Assembly (NCBI GenBank): GCA_036417435.1
Contig: CM070913.1
Location: 3,586,680 to 3,650,679 of the forward strand
From: Inia geoffrensis
Taxonomy: Eukaryota > Chordata > Mammalia > Artiodactyla > Iniidae
Length of the DNA stretch: 64,000 nt
Direction: 5' to 3'
Shown: positions 1 through 11,790 of the stretch, piece after piece
Position numbering within the stretch: position 1 is the stretch's first letter
Layout of the letters: each line of letters starts with the position of its first letter
Translations under genes and position numbers: made by a program
The notes under the pieces: generated by a model
Told to the model about the DNA's origin: nothing
Databases searched by the model: none
What the model saw: the letters and a program-made list of their open reading frames with translations, nothing else

Positions 1-1835
1 CAGCGCAGAGCTGTCTCAGTCATCTGTCCCTCCCGGCCCAGGCAGGACTGGAACGGCCTCAGGACAGTGAGCCCTGGGCTCCAGTGGTACCTCAAGTGTC
101 ATACCAGACACCAGCCCTTGGCGTTTCCGCCCCTTTTTCGGTCCAGCATGAATCTTGCTCGTTTCTCCAGAGTGACTGTGTTCACAGGCACATGCGGTCA
201 GCTTTTCTGACTGCCTCTGAGGCGAAGATTACCGTGAGTTGCATGCAGGAGAGGAAAGGATGCTTTTTTAAAAACAGCAGAGTATCTTAAGGAAATGATG
301 AAGGAGGATAGAAATTCAGAGTTACAGACCTTTGTCCTTAAAGTTCAATTCCCCTTTTTTGTGAAAGGCAACCTGAAAGGGGAGGTGAGCTGGGGCTCGG
401 GGGTGGTTGACTCAGACACTGTGGCAAAGAGGGACCAAGTGCACCTTTGCCTCTGGGTTTTAGCTGCCTACATCTAGGAGGGGGCAGCTTGAAAGTAACA
501 GTAGTGTGGTGCGTTTCCTGCCCCCAGATAGCTGTTAGAGACACAGCCACGGGTGCACCTTTACCTCCCACAGCCTTTCCCCAACTGATGGAAATGGTGA
601 TTGGTTGCCCCCGCCCTGGGGGCCGTTGAGGGACATCACGTGGGGTTCAGGCCCTAGGAGCCCTCCCTAGTTAGAAAGACCACAGTGGGAAAGGACCTAG
701 GTGAGAAGACAATACCATTTATCATTCTCCTACCCTTGCCTTTGGTGTTGGACCACAGGAGGATGGCAGCCGCTTGACTCACTCAGTTTCTTTGGGAATG
801 GTATTAAGCCAGAGCTGCATCTTAATTATCACAAATGTGCCATTTTAGAGTTTTTCAGCAAATAGTAGCTAAGTGAGTTTAAGATGAAACCTGGGACCAT
901 GATTTCAGTTGTAAAAAGAATGAACTTTTTGGTTGGCTTGAAGTGGCAGCAGCTTAGTGCTGCAGGTGGAACACAGGACCAGAGTCAGAAAATGGGGTTT
1001 ATTTCCAGACTGGAATCAAGTAGCTCAATGGCTTTCGGCAAATCTCTCTCTCTGAGACCCTCAGCATAGGAGGGGAAGCTTATTTAATTGTGGGCGTGAA
1101 GACAGCTAACAAGACTTGCAGTGCACACCAAATGAGCCTTTCACGCTCTGAATTAAATATGTTTCCATACAAAAGGGATTTGTTTAAACATGTGGATAAC
1201 TGTAGAGAGAACTCCTTAGGTATCAAGAAAAAGAAAATTTTACATTTTTAATATTTTTAACCTGGAAAGTAAGAGATAATCATGGTAATGGTAATGAACT
1301 AACCTTGGAGTCACGTGACATTGAATGATGAAAATACATTTGTATTGCCAGAGCCTTGTGGCTCCAAACACGTCATTCATTTGAAGTTTTAGCTTCTAAA
1401 TTGGATGAGAGGGATTGAGGGCCTTTTGCAGTTTGGGGTCAGGGTGGAGACGGGCGTGTGAAGGAGGCAAGTTCTGCCCTGTTCAGAGTGCCTGCCCTCT
1501 GTCTTCCCTACCAGTTCTACACTGTTGGACCAATTCGAACTGGAAAAGCTTGCCCTACCAGCTTGGACGAAGTCTCACATCCTGTTCTCCTCTGCAAGGG
1601 CCAGCAGTAATGGCGGCGGGGCGGCGGGGTGGGGGGCGGGCTTCCCTGAGTTCTTTGTAAGTCTTCGTCTTCTAAACTGAGGTGTGCTGGCAGCCGATGC
1701 TTGGACTCTTGGTCTCTTGGGATTTCCTGGGGCAAAAGCAGAGCCTGCGTGTGCACCAGCCAGTCCACCACCGTCTTCCGGGGTTTCCATATTTCTCAAC
1801 GCAATTGCCAATAAGCCTTCAATTGGCGTTTTAAA
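1..1835 (+). other. Intron 1 sequence, mostly unique
   Basis: No exon, RNA gene or clear transposon was recognised. A short stretch around 1000-1070 (tagctcaatggctttcggcaaatctctct) weakly resembles the core of an old MIR SINE. A G-rich block at 1607-1640 has several GGGG runs and could fold as a G-quadruplex. The small open frames have no recognisable domains and overlap on both strands. Confidence 0.6.
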
Positions 1836-2540
1836 AAATTATTCTTTGAAGTGAAAGTTACAAAAACAGCTCTATAAGCTGTAATTTATATGAAATAAAA
1901 TTCATACATTTAAAGTGTAAATTCAGCAGGTTTTAGTATTTTCACAGAGTTGTGCAATCATTACCATTATTTAATTTTAGAACATTTTCTTCACCCCAAA
2001 AAGAAACCCCATACCGATTAGCAGCCATTCTCAATTCCTTTCTACTTCTAGTCCCTAGAAACCACTAGTCTACTTTCTTTATGAATTTGCCTATTCTGTA
2101 CATTTCATATAAATAGAATCGTACAGTATATGGTCTTATGTGTTCGACATCTTTCATTAACCGTAATGTTTTCAAGGTTCAAATTTGTCGCAGCATATAT
2201 CATACTTCATTCCTTATTATGGCTGAGAAATATTCACTAATAGGGTATGTACCACTTTTTGTTTATCCATTCATCAGTTGATGGACATGTGGATACTTTT
2301 CACTCTTTGGCTGTTGTGAACAATGCTGCTGTGAACATTCATGTACAAGTTTTTATGTGTTCATTAATCTTGGGTACATACCTGGGGGTGACATTTCTGG
2401 GCCGCATGGCAACTCTTTGTTCAACATTTTTAGGAGCCAAACTGATTACCAAAACAGACACATATTTTATATTCCTACCAGAAATGTATGAGAGAGTTCA
2501 GACTCCTTCACATTCTTACCAAAACATTGTCACCTCTCTC

Positions 2541-2666
2541 TTTTTTTTTTTTTTTCTGGCTGCACCTCATGACGTGTGGGATCTTAGTTCCCTGACCAGG
2601 GATCTAACACATGCCCCCTACAGTGGAAACGTGGAGTCTTAACCACTGGACCGCCAGGGAAGTCCC
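2541..2666 (-). mobile_element. tRNA-derived SINE (CHR-type), short form
   Basis: On the + strand it begins with a T15 run (the SINE poly-A tail) and ends 'accgccagggaagtccc', the inverted SINE head. The flanks gtcacctctctc and gtcatctatctc form an imperfect target-site duplication. It splits the host L1 ORF2 C-terminal region, so it is younger than the L1. Confidence 0.85.
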
Positions 2667-3597
2667 TGTCATCTATCTCTTTGATTGTAGTCATCATAGT
2701 GGATGAAATGGTGGCTTATTACAGTTTTGATTTGCATTTTCCTAATGACTTACGATGTTGAGCTCTTTTCACGTGTTTATTGGCTATGTGTATATCTTCT
2801 TTGGAGAAATGTCTGTTCAAGTCCTTTGCCCATTTTAATAGGGTTGTTTGTCTTTTCATTGTTGAGTTTTAAGGGGTCTTTCTATATTTTTGGTACAAGT
2901 ACATTATATATGATTTGCAGCATTTTCCTCCCGGTCTGTAGATTATCTTTTCGTTTTGTTGATGCACAACATTTTCAGTTTTGATGAAGGCCAATTTATC
3001 TAATTTATTCTTTTGTTGCTTATGCTTTTAGTATCATAGCGAAGAAATCATTGCCTAAGTGAAGTAATAAATTTAATCCTATGTATTCTTCGAAGAGTTT
3101 TATAATTTTAACTCTCACATTTACATCTGTGATCCAATTTTAGTTTAGCTGTATACGATATGAGGTAGGAGTCCAACTTCATTGTTTTGCCTGTGAGTAT
3201 CAGATTGCCTCAGCACCGTTTGTTGAAAAGACTATTCTCTTCCACTACTGAATTGCCTTAGCATTCTTCTCAAAAATCAATTGATCACAAATATAGGCGT
3301 TATTTTCCTGGACTCCCAATTCTATAATATTGATTATATGTCTACTTCTTTGCCAGCATTAGTCTGTAAGCTTTGAAATTAAGAAATGTGAGTCCTCCCT
3401 GTTCTTCTTTTTCAAGAATCTTTTGGATTTTCTGGGTCCCTTGCATTTCCATATAAATTTTAGGAACAGCTTGCCAATTACTGCAAAAGGGCAGCTAGGA
3501 TTTTGATAGGGCTTGAAATGAATTTGCAGTCCAGTTGGGGATTATTGCCATCTTAACAGTATTAAGTCTTGCACTTCATAAGCATTGAATATCTTCC

Positions 3598-3800
3598 CCC
3601 CCACGCCTTCCTTTCATGCCATAGGTAGCCATCTGCTCCCTGGAGACACCTGCCGATAACTTTGAGAAAAATATTTGACAAAATGGGAACTCATCAGGGA
3701 ATTGTCGTTAATGTGTTAGAAGTGAAGAGCAAGATGACTAATATTCCCAGTCGTCTTACTTTATGAATTAAAAGCTGTTTTGTTTTGTCCTTTTTAGGTG
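3598..3800. other. Non-L1 insert of about 200 bp inside the L1
   Basis: L1 homology is lost after 'gaatatcttcccccc' near 3598 and resumes at 'actatttaggtcttctttaa' near 3820. The insert is not L1-like. It has a short + strand frame ending in TGA at 3758-3760, then 'gaattaaaagctgttttg', which looks like the end of a 3'UTR. There is no poly-A tail or clear duplication. It may be a fragment of a processed pseudogene or of another repeat; I do not recognise the source. Confidence 0.35.
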
Positions 3801-5424
3801 TCCATACATGTGCTCACACTATTTAGGTCTTCTTTAATTTTTCAACAATATTCTGTACACTATTCTGTAGTTTTCAGTGTACAAGCCTTTCACTTCTTTC
3901 GTTAGATTTATTCCTAAATACTTTAATCCTTTTCGATGCTATTGTAAGTGAAATTTTCTTAATTTCATTTTCAGACTGTCCATTGTTAGTGTACAGAAAT
4001 AAATTTATATTTGTGTGTTGACAGTGTATCCTGCAACCATGCTGAACTCATCTATTAGGTCTAATAATTAATTCTTCCAGATTCCTTGGGACTTTCTACA
4101 TGTAAGGGCATATCAGATGGGGACAGACGTGTTTTTGGTTCTTCCTTTCCAACCTGGATGTCCTTTATTGTCTTCCCTAAGTGCCCTTGGTAGAACCTGT
4201 AGAACAGTGTTAAACGGCAGTCGTGAAAGTGGAAATTCATTTCTTGTTCCTCATCCCAGGGTGAAATCATTCTGTCTTCAACCGTTAAGCGTGAGGCGTT
4301 AACCTAAAACAATGAGTTATTTTACCAACAAATAGAGTTTGTTTGGGAACAGCAAAAAAATTGCAATTTGAGACGTGCAGTCTATGGCAAACCACAGGCA
4401 CGTCCAGAGAACAAAGGGAGTCTGCTTTTATGGGGAACATGGGGAAGCTGCGGGGGTTGTTCTAAATGAAAGCTCATTGGAGGAAGGTAGGAGTTCAGGA
4501 TGGTGATGGCTTCTTGGTCGAGCTGTGATGTCTCTCATTGGCTGAACTGCTGCTGAGCAAGGAGCAATTCTTCCTTTGGGTTAGTAATGCAGTCACTTCC
4601 TGTCTGGGAGTGCAAGGTATGCTCCTTCCTGTGGGGCATACACATGAAGTTCAGGGCATGCAAGTGATGGTGAGTGAGAATGCGTGAGAGCTCCCTCTGC
4701 AGGTCACTCCTGACTCTAATTTTAGTTGAGGTCTCCTTTATTAATTTCCAGAGGTTACATATGAGTTTTCTTAGATGCCCTCTATCAGGGTGGAGAAGTC
4801 CCCTTATATTCCTAATTCATTGAGTATTTTAGATCATTAAAAGGTGTTAGATTTTGTCAAATGCTCTTTCTGCATCTTTTCAGATGATCACGTGGCTTTG
4901 CTCTTTATTACTGTTATATTCTACGTTGATTTTTAGGTGTTAAACTGACCTTGTGTTCCTGTGATAAATCTCACTGCTCATGATGTGTTGTCCTTTCTAT
5001 ATAGTCCTTTGCTGGATATAGCTTGCTAGTATTTTGTTGAGAATTTCTGTGTTTCTATTCACAGTGGATATTGATTTGTTGTTTTCTTTTCCTGTAATGT
5101 CTTTTTCTGGCTTTGCCAGGGTAATACTGACTTCGTAGAATAAGTTGGAAAATGTTCCTTCCTCTTTTACTTTTTAGAAGATTTGTGAAGGATTGGTATT
5201 ATTTTTGTAAATGTTTACTAGAATTCTCCAGCGAAGCCATATGGGCATCGGCTTTTCTTTGTGGGCAGTTTGAAAAATAAATACCTTGCAATAAGTTTAA
5301 TCAGATTGTCCATTTATTCTTGAGTCAGTTTTGGTAATCGGTGTATTTCTAGCAATTTGTCCTTTTCATCTCGGTTATCAAATTTGTTGACACACAGTTA
5401 GTAGTAGTATTCCCTTGTCATACT

Positions 5425-6840
5425 TTTAAAAAATAAACTTTTAATTTTAGGACAGCTTTAGATTTACAGAAAAGTTGCAAAGATAGTACAGAGAGTTTCC
5501 GTACATGTGCCACATCTAGTTTCCTCTGTTATTAACGTCTAATGTTAATAAAATAAGCTCTAGTGGCACATTTGTTATAGTCTGTAAATATTGATACATT
5601 TAAATAAAATACATACTTTATTTTTCCTTCGTTCTCACCTAGTATTCCTCTGAGCCTAATGTTTCAAAATCCTGTGCAGGATACCACATCGTATTTGTGT
5701 GATGTCTCCTTAGGCTCCTCTTGACCATGACAATTTCTCTGACTTTAATTGTTTTTTATTACCTCTGTGAATTGAATGTTGAATTCAGTTCCTGTGTTGA
5801 AGCCCTAATCCCCAATTTGATTGTAGGTATTTGGAGGTATGAGGCCTTTGGGAGGTAATTAGGGTTAGATTAGGTTATCAGGGTAAAAGCCTCATGATGG
5901 AATTCATGTCCTTATAAAAAGAGGAAAAGATGCATGAGCTCTCCGTCATGTGAGGACACACAGCAAGAAGGCGGCCATCAGCAAGTCAGGAAGAGAGTTC
6001 TCACCAGATACCGAATCTGCCAGCACCTTGATTCTGGACTTCCCAGCCTCCAGAACTGTGAGGAAAAAATATTTGTCGTTTAAACTACCCCGTCTGTGGT
6101 ATTTTGTGGTAGCAGTGCAAGCAACGACCTCAGCAGTTTGAAGGAGTAATGGCCAGATACTTTGTGGATTATCCTTCAGGCGGGATTTGCCTGTTGTGTT
6201 TCTCATTATTATACTGGGATTATAGGTTTTGGGTAGGAAGACCACAGAGGTAAAGTGCCAGTTTCATCATCACATCGTTACCAAGAGTACACGCTGTCAA
6301 CATGGCTTATCACTGTTGATGTTGACCTTGATGACCTGGCTGAGAATGTTTGCCAGGTTTCTCCACTTAAAGTTACTCTCTCTCTCCCTTTCCATACTGT
6401 ATTCTTTGGAATGAACTCTGTGTGCAGCCTACCCTCAAGGAGTTACGTTCTCCCTCCTTGAAGTTGGTGTATCTACGTAAATTATTTGGTGTTCTCCTGC
6501 ACGGGAGATCTGTCTCTTCCCTCCCATTTATTTATTCACCATTTATTGTGTCATTATGGACACATGGACCTTTATTTTGTATGCTGAGTTATACTCCAGT
6601 GTTACTTTATTGCTCTTGTTGCTCGTACGGTTCCAGCTACAGCAATTGGGAGCTTTTTCAGTTGGTTCCTGTCTCCTTTGACAAACCCCCATGATTATGT
6701 GTTTTGTTTCTGTTTTCAGCACTTTCTTACTCTCTGGTGTTATAAAATTTCCTAGGCTCATCTTATGTATTTTGTGTACCAGTTCTAGAACCAGTCGATT
6801 CTTCAAGGAGTTTCTTGGGTGTTAGGTGTGATTGTTACTA
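5425..6840 (-). mobile_element. Second L1 3'UTR fragment inserted in the long L1
   Basis: The sequence 'ggacagctttagatttacagaaaagttgc' at about 5451 opens an L1M-type 3'UTR different from that at 1836. After the LTR at 5763-6135 the same 3'UTR resumes ('cagtttgaaggagtaatggcc', 'aagaccacagaggtaaagtgcc' at about 6238, 'ccatttattgtgtcattatgga' at about 6539). At about 6841 ORF2 linker sequence of the host L1 takes over. It is antisense, 5'-truncated and dead. Confidence 0.65.
5763..6135 (+). mobile_element. Solo LTR of the ERVL-MaLR group (MST/MLT1-like)
   Basis: Hallmarks in order: 'ttgaagccctaatcccc', 'tatgaggcctttgggaggtaatta', 'catgtccttataaaaagagg', 'catgtgaggacacacagcaagaaggcggcc', 'caccttgattctggacttcccagcctccagaactgtgag' and 'gtattttgtggtagcag'. 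These match the U3-R-U5 layout of MaLR LTRs in + orientation. No internal retroviral sequence remains and there is no coding potential. It interrupts an L1 3'UTR, so it inserted after that L1. Confidence 0.85.
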
Positions 6841-7627
6841 CTGGGATGCCTATGATCCTTCTTAATTCCTTAAGCTCAATAGTAATGTTTCCTCTTTCAC
6901 TCCTGATTTTAGTAGTTTGAATCCTTTTTTCTTGGTCCACCTACCTAAAGATTTGTCACTTTTGTTGATCTTTTCAAAGAACCAATATTTGGTTTTGTTA
7001 TTTTCTATATTTTTTTCTATTCTCTATCACATTCATTCTGTTCTAATCTCTATAATTTCTTACTTTCTGCTTGCATTGGGTTCTTTTTGTGCTTTTTTAG
7101 TTTCTAATGGTGGTAGTTTAGGTTATTGTTTTGATATCTTTCTTCTTCCATTACTAAGGGTGTTTATAGCTGTGAATTTCCTGTAAGCACTGCTTTAGCT
7201 GACTCCCATAAATTTTGCTATGGTATGTTTTCATTTTCTTTAATCTCTCTGTATTTGCTAATTTCCCTTGTGATTTCTTCTTTAACCCATTGGTTATTTA
7301 GGAGTGTGTTGTTTAATTTCCACATATTTGTGAATTTCCCCAATTTCCTTCTATTATTGATTTCTAATTTCATTCCATTTTGGTTGGAAGACATATTTTT
7401 GTATAATTTCAATCCTTTTAAATTTATTAAGACTTGTTTTAGGGTCTAAAATGTGGTCTATCCTGGAGAATGTTCCATGTTCACTTGAGAAGAATGTGCA
7501 TTCCACAGTTGTTTGGTGGCATGTTGTATAGACTGTTAGGTCTAGTGTTGTCTTCTATTTCCTTTTTGATCTTCTGTCTAGTTCTATTCTGTAATGAAAG
7601 CGGGATATTGAAGTTTCCAACATTCAT

Positions 7628-7846
7628 CTTTTTTTAATAGTTTTTTAAAATATTTATTTATTTGGCTGCACCACGTCTTCGTTGTGGCACGTGGGATCTT
7701 TTAGTTGCGGCATTCGGGATCTTTGGTTGTGGCATGTGAACTCTTAGTTGCGACATGTGGGATCTAGTTCCCTGACCAGGGATTGAACCTGGGACCCCTG
7801 CATTGGGAGCTCGGAGTCTTAGCCCCCGGACCACCAGGGAAGTGCC
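7628..7846 (-). mobile_element. CHR-type SINE with perfect 12-bp target duplication
   Basis: The inverted SINE runs from a T-rich tail to 'ccaccagggaagtgcc'. Identical flanks tccaacattcat lie at 7616-7627 and 7847-7858, an L1-type target-site duplication. It lies within the endonuclease region of the host L1. The body contains tandem 'gttgtggca'-type blocks typical of the older CHR subfamily. Confidence 0.92.
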
Positions 7847-8641
7847 TCCAACATTCATTGTTGAATTGTCTATTTCTTCCTTCAAGTTTGTCTCTTTTTG
7901 CTTCATGTATTTTGGAGCTCTGTTGTTTGGTGCATAAATGTTTAAATTTTTATGTTTCCCTCATGAAATGACCTTTTTAATCATCGTAAAATATTTTTCT
8001 TTGTCTCTAGTAACAATTTTTTGTCTTAAAGTTTATTTTGCCTGCTGTTAGTATAGCCACTTAGCACTCTTTTTGTACTGTTTGCATGGCATATTTTTTC
8101 CCATCCTCTTTCAACCTATTTGTTTCCTTGAATTTAAAGCATGTGTCCTGTAGGCACCATCTGTTTGGATCATGATTCTTTTTAAAATTCTTTTTGCCAA
8201 TCTCTGTCTTTTAATTGGAGCATTTAACATTTACATTTAATGTAATTATTGATAAGCTAGGACGATATACTCCTGTCATTTTGCTTTGTATTTTCTATAT
8301 GTCTTATGTCTTTTTCTTCCTTTCTTCCTCTACTACTGCTGTCTTTTGTATTAACTAGATATTTTTTAGTGTATCATTTTAATTCCCGTTTTGTTTCTGT
8401 TACTGCATTTTTTCTGAATTGTTTACTCAGTGGTTGCCCTGAGGATTACAATTAACGTCTTAATTTAAAACAATCTAGTTTAGATTAATAGCAGCTTAAT
8501 TTCAATAAAAAACAAGTACTTTGCTCCAGTATATCTCTGTTTCCACCCTTCTCCTTGGTGTTATTATTCTCATACAAAGTACATTTTTATTTAACTTTAT
8601 CAAACACTTGTATAATTATTGCTTTCTGCAGTTGTCTTTTA

Positions 8642-8999
8642 TTTATTTATTTTAAAATAAATTTATTATTTATTTTTGGCTGTGTTGGGTCTTCGTTGTT
8701 GCACGTGGACTTTCTCTAGTTGCGGCGAGCGGGGGCTACTCTTCGTTGCAGTGCGTGAGCTTCTCATTGCGATGGCTTCTCTTGTTGCAGAGCACGGGCT
8801 CTAGGTGCTCGGGCTTCAGTAGTCGTGGCACTCAGGCTCAGTAGTTGTGGCTCATGGGCTCTAGAGTGCAGGCTCAGTAGTTGTGGCACACAGGCTTAGT
8901 TGCTCCACAGCATGTGGGATTTTCCCAGACTAGGGCTCGAACCCATGTCCCCTGCATTGGCAGGCGGATTCTTAACCACTGCACCACCAGGGAAGTCCT
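8642..8999 (-). mobile_element. Full-length older CHR-type SINE
   Basis: About 358 bp inverted copy: A/T-rich tail, 'ggctgtgttgggtcttcgttg', repeated 'cagtagttgtggc' blocks, 'tagttgctccacagcatgtggg', tRNA-derived B-box region ('gggctcgaacccatgtcccctgc') and head 'ccaccagggaagtcc'. Near-identical flanks tgcagttgtctttta (8627-8641) and tgcacttgtctttta (9000-9014) mark the insertion. Confidence 0.92.
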
Positions 9000-10595
9000 T
9001 GCACTTGTCTTTTAATCAGAGAGAAGAAAAAGTTACAAGCAAACAACAACACATTTGTACATACCTATGGAGTTATTTTTTTTTCCTATGTAGTTACTTT
9101 TAACAGTGCTCTTTATTTCATCATGTGAATTTAAGTTAATGTAGAGTGTCCTTTCATGTCAGCCTAAAGGATGGTTTTAGTATTTTGTAAGGCAGTTCTG
9201 CTAGTGACAAATTCTTCCAGTGTTTGTTTATTTGAGAATGTCTCATTTCTCCTTCATTTTGAAGGATAGTTTTGCTGGATATAGAATTCTTGGTTGACAT
9301 TCTTTTTTCCACCCACAAGTTGGAACATGTCATTCCGCAGCATTTTAGCCTCCGTGGTTTCTGATGAGAAGTCAGTTGTTAATTTATTGAGGATCATTTG
9401 GACATGACAAATTGTTATTCTCTTGCTGCTTTCAAGATTCTCTCTTTGGTCTTGGGTTTGGTAGTTTGACTATGATGCGTCTAGATGTGGGTCTCACTGA
9501 GTTTATTCTACTTGTAATTTGTTGAACCTTTGGATATGTAGATTAAACTTTTTCATCAGATTTGGGAAGTTTTGGGCCACTATCTCTTCAGATATCCTTT
9601 AGCATTTCTCTCTCTCTCTCTTCTCCTCTAGGATTTCTCCAAGATGTGTTTCTTGGTATGCTTGATAGTATGGCACAGATAGTATGTCTCTGAGACTCTG
9701 TTCATTTTCCTTCATTCCTTTTTCTTTTGCTTCTCAGACTGGATACTCTAAATTGACCTATCTTCAAGTTTGCTGATTCTTTCTCTGCCACCTCTCATCT
9801 ACTACTGAGTCCCTCTAGGGAATTTTTCATTTCAGTTATTATAATTTTCAGCTCTGGAATTTCTGTTTGGTTCTTTTTTAAAAAATGATTTTCGTCTCTA
9901 TTATTTTCTAGTGGTGAGACATTGTTTTATGGTTTCCTTTAGCCTTTATACATGGTTTCCTTTAATTTGAACATACTTATAGTAGCTTATCTAAAAATCT
10001 TTGTCTAGTAAGTGCAACTTCTGGGCATCCTCAGGGACAGTTTGCATTGACTGTTTTATTTAACTCTGGCCATTTTTTCCTATTTCTTTGTATATCTCAT
10101 AATTTTGTTGAAAACTAAACATTTTAAATAATATGACATAACTCTGAAAGCCAGACTCTTCCCTCAGGGGTTTGTGGTTGTTGCTGCTGTTTGTTTGTTG
10201 AGTGACTTTTCCTGGACTAATGCTGTAAAAAAGTGTATTCTTTCTCATATGTGACCACTGAAGCTCTGCTTAGTTAGCTTAATGGTCATCCGATGATTGG
10301 ACAGAGATTTCCTCAAGTGATTTTAACCAATAAGTCTCCAGTCCTTTTGGTTATACGTACCAAAAGGGGCACATATTGGGGCACATATTCAACACTTCAG
10401 TGGTTTACAACTTTGCTTTAGCCTTCACTTCCTGGTTGCACAGAATCTCAAAGTCAGCCAGATATGAGAGATTACAACCTTCTCATGTCTTTCCTGACCA
10501 TGCACACAGTCCTGCACATGAGTGCGCCCTTACATTTCCAGGAATATATCAGAGCTTATCAAAGCCTTCTATGGATACCTCATTCCCCAGCATTT

Positions 10596-11545
10596 TAAAA
10601 TTTTTCCTCCATTTTTCTATTGTAGTAAAATATACATAACATAAAATTTACCATCTTAGCCATTTTTAGGTGTACAGTTTAATGGTATTAAATGCATTCA
10701 CATTGTTGTGCAATCATGCCAGTATTTATCCTCGTAACTCTTTTCATCTTGTTAAACTGAAACTCTATACCTGTTAAACAATAACTTCTGGGAATTCCCT
10801 GGCGGTCCAGTTAGGGCAGGGGGCACGGGCTCAATCGCTGCTTGGGGAACTAAGATCCTGCATGACGCATGGCACAGCCAAAAAACAAAAAACAAACAAA
10901 CAAAAAAAGACGGTGTACTAAGTGACCTCCCTTCAAGAAAAGACAAAAACGATAACTTCCAATTTCCCCCTCCCCCAGCCCCTGGCATTACCATTCTACT
11001 TTCTGTCTCTGTGATTGTGATAACTCTAAGTACATCATGTAAGTGGAGTCATCCAGTGTTTGTCTTCCTGTGACAGGCTCATTTCACTGAGCACACTGTC
11101 TCCCAGGTTCATCCATGTTGTAGCATATGCCAGAATTGCCTGCCTTTTTTAAGGCTGAATACATTGCATGGATAAAGCACATTTTGCTTATTCATTCATC
11201 TGTTGATAGAAACTTGGGTTGGTTCTACATTTAAACGGTTGTGAATAATGCTGCTGTGAACACGAGTGTACAAATATCTCTTTGAGACCCTGCTTTCCGT
11301 TATTTTGGATGTATACTCAGAATTTGAATTGCTGGGCCATATGGTAATTCTTAATTTTTTGAGGAACCTCCATACGATTTCTACAGTGGATGTATCATTT
11401 TACATTGCTAACAACAGTGCACAAGGGTTCCGCTTTCCCACTAATACTTGTTTTCTGTTTCTTGACAGTGGTCATCCTAACAGGTGGGAATCCCCAGCAT
11501 TTCTTTTTATTGTGTTTGTCCCAGCTGGTACTTGACTCAGGTACT
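10596..11545 (-). mobile_element. 5'-truncated L1, antisense
   Basis: This starts with the L1M 3'UTR motif 'aaatatacataacataaaatttaccatcttagcc' and runs through 'cttctactttctgtctctgtg', 'ccaggttcatccatgttgtagc', 'gtgaataatgctgctgtgaacacgagtgtacaaatatctctttgagaccctgc' and the ORF2 C-terminal end to about 11520, where homology stops. It abuts the 5' end of the longer L1. One SINE is nested. Confidence 0.85.
10789..10946 (+). mobile_element. CHR-type SINE, + orientation, degraded tail
   Basis: The head 'tgggaattccctggcggtccag' is followed by 'aactaagatcctgcatg' and an A-rich tail (caaaaaacaaaaaacaaac). The flanks aaacaataacttc (10776-10788) and aaacgataacttc (10947-10959) are a duplicated target. 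The tail is followed by about 38 bp of extra sequence before the second flank, perhaps a decayed tail or transduced sequence. Confidence 0.85.
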
Positions 11546-11790
11546 TTTGTAGAGATTCCTATACCCTAATGCAGTAATCTTCATATGTTACAACCCCCTA
11601 AAAGAATTTTGAGAATTACCTCTGTAGAACAGATAACATATTTTGAAGTTTACATCTAAGTTTTCTTGTAATAAATATAGTTACAAAGAATATAATTTCC
11701 TTCATGTTGTAAAAATTCCATTTAAAAATGGAACTTTTATTGTATAATCTTTAATCATTAAACAATTGCTGCTGATTGTTCTTAACAAAT
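11546..11790 (-). repeat. Left arm of a diverged inverted repeat (unidentified family)
   Basis: The reverse complement of this stretch aligns by eye with 15600-15845 over about 240 bp. Shared blocks include 'ctgcattagggta', 'aaaattctt..gggg', 'gaaattatat.ctttg.aactat' and 'ttttaaatg.aat'. The arms are clearly related but many substitutions and small gaps separate them. I do not recognise the family. Confidence 0.6.

Larger units (their letters stand above)
1836..5424 (-). mobile_element. L1 (LINE-1) antisense, 3' half: 3'UTR, ORF2 C-terminus and reverse transcriptase
   Basis: Read on the - strand this is the 3' portion of an old mammalian L1. From low coordinates it shows the L1M-type 3'UTR ('cattcacagagttgtgcaatcatta'-like segment near 1935), the ORF2 C-terminal region (tggacatgtggatacttttcac near 2283; tttgcccattttaatagggttg near 2827) and then the reverse-transcriptase region (attattgccatcttaacagtattaag near 3541; tgctctttctgcatcttttcagatgatcacgtgg near 4862). 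Many stops and indels make it dead. It carries a SINE at 2541-2666 and a non-L1 insert near 3600, and continues with the matching 5' half at 6841 after an intervening insertion. Confidence 0.85.
6841..10595 (-). mobile_element. L1 antisense, 5' half: ORF2 endonuclease region, ORF1 and 5'UTR
   Basis: This continues the L1 started at 1836. It contains the ORF2 linker and endonuclease region ('ttgttgatcttttcaaagaaccaat' at 6965; 'cccattggttatttaggagtgtgttg' at 7287; 'cctggagaatgttccatgttcacttgagaagaatgtgca' at 7461). ORF1-like sequence follows ('gatagttttgctggatatagaattcttgg' at 9266; 'ctcttgctgctttcaagattctctc' near 9420), then 5'UTR-like sequence to about 10590. With the 3' half it forms a near full-length but disabled L1, split by later insertions. 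Two SINEs are nested in it. Confidence 0.85.

Noticed and set aside
3716..3736. Frame reading LEVKSKM, matching the expected EVKSK end of PARD6G exon 1
   Set aside because: The AAG is followed by ATG, not a GT donor. No MNRSFHK-like start lies upstream, and the site is inside an insert in an L1. Chance match.
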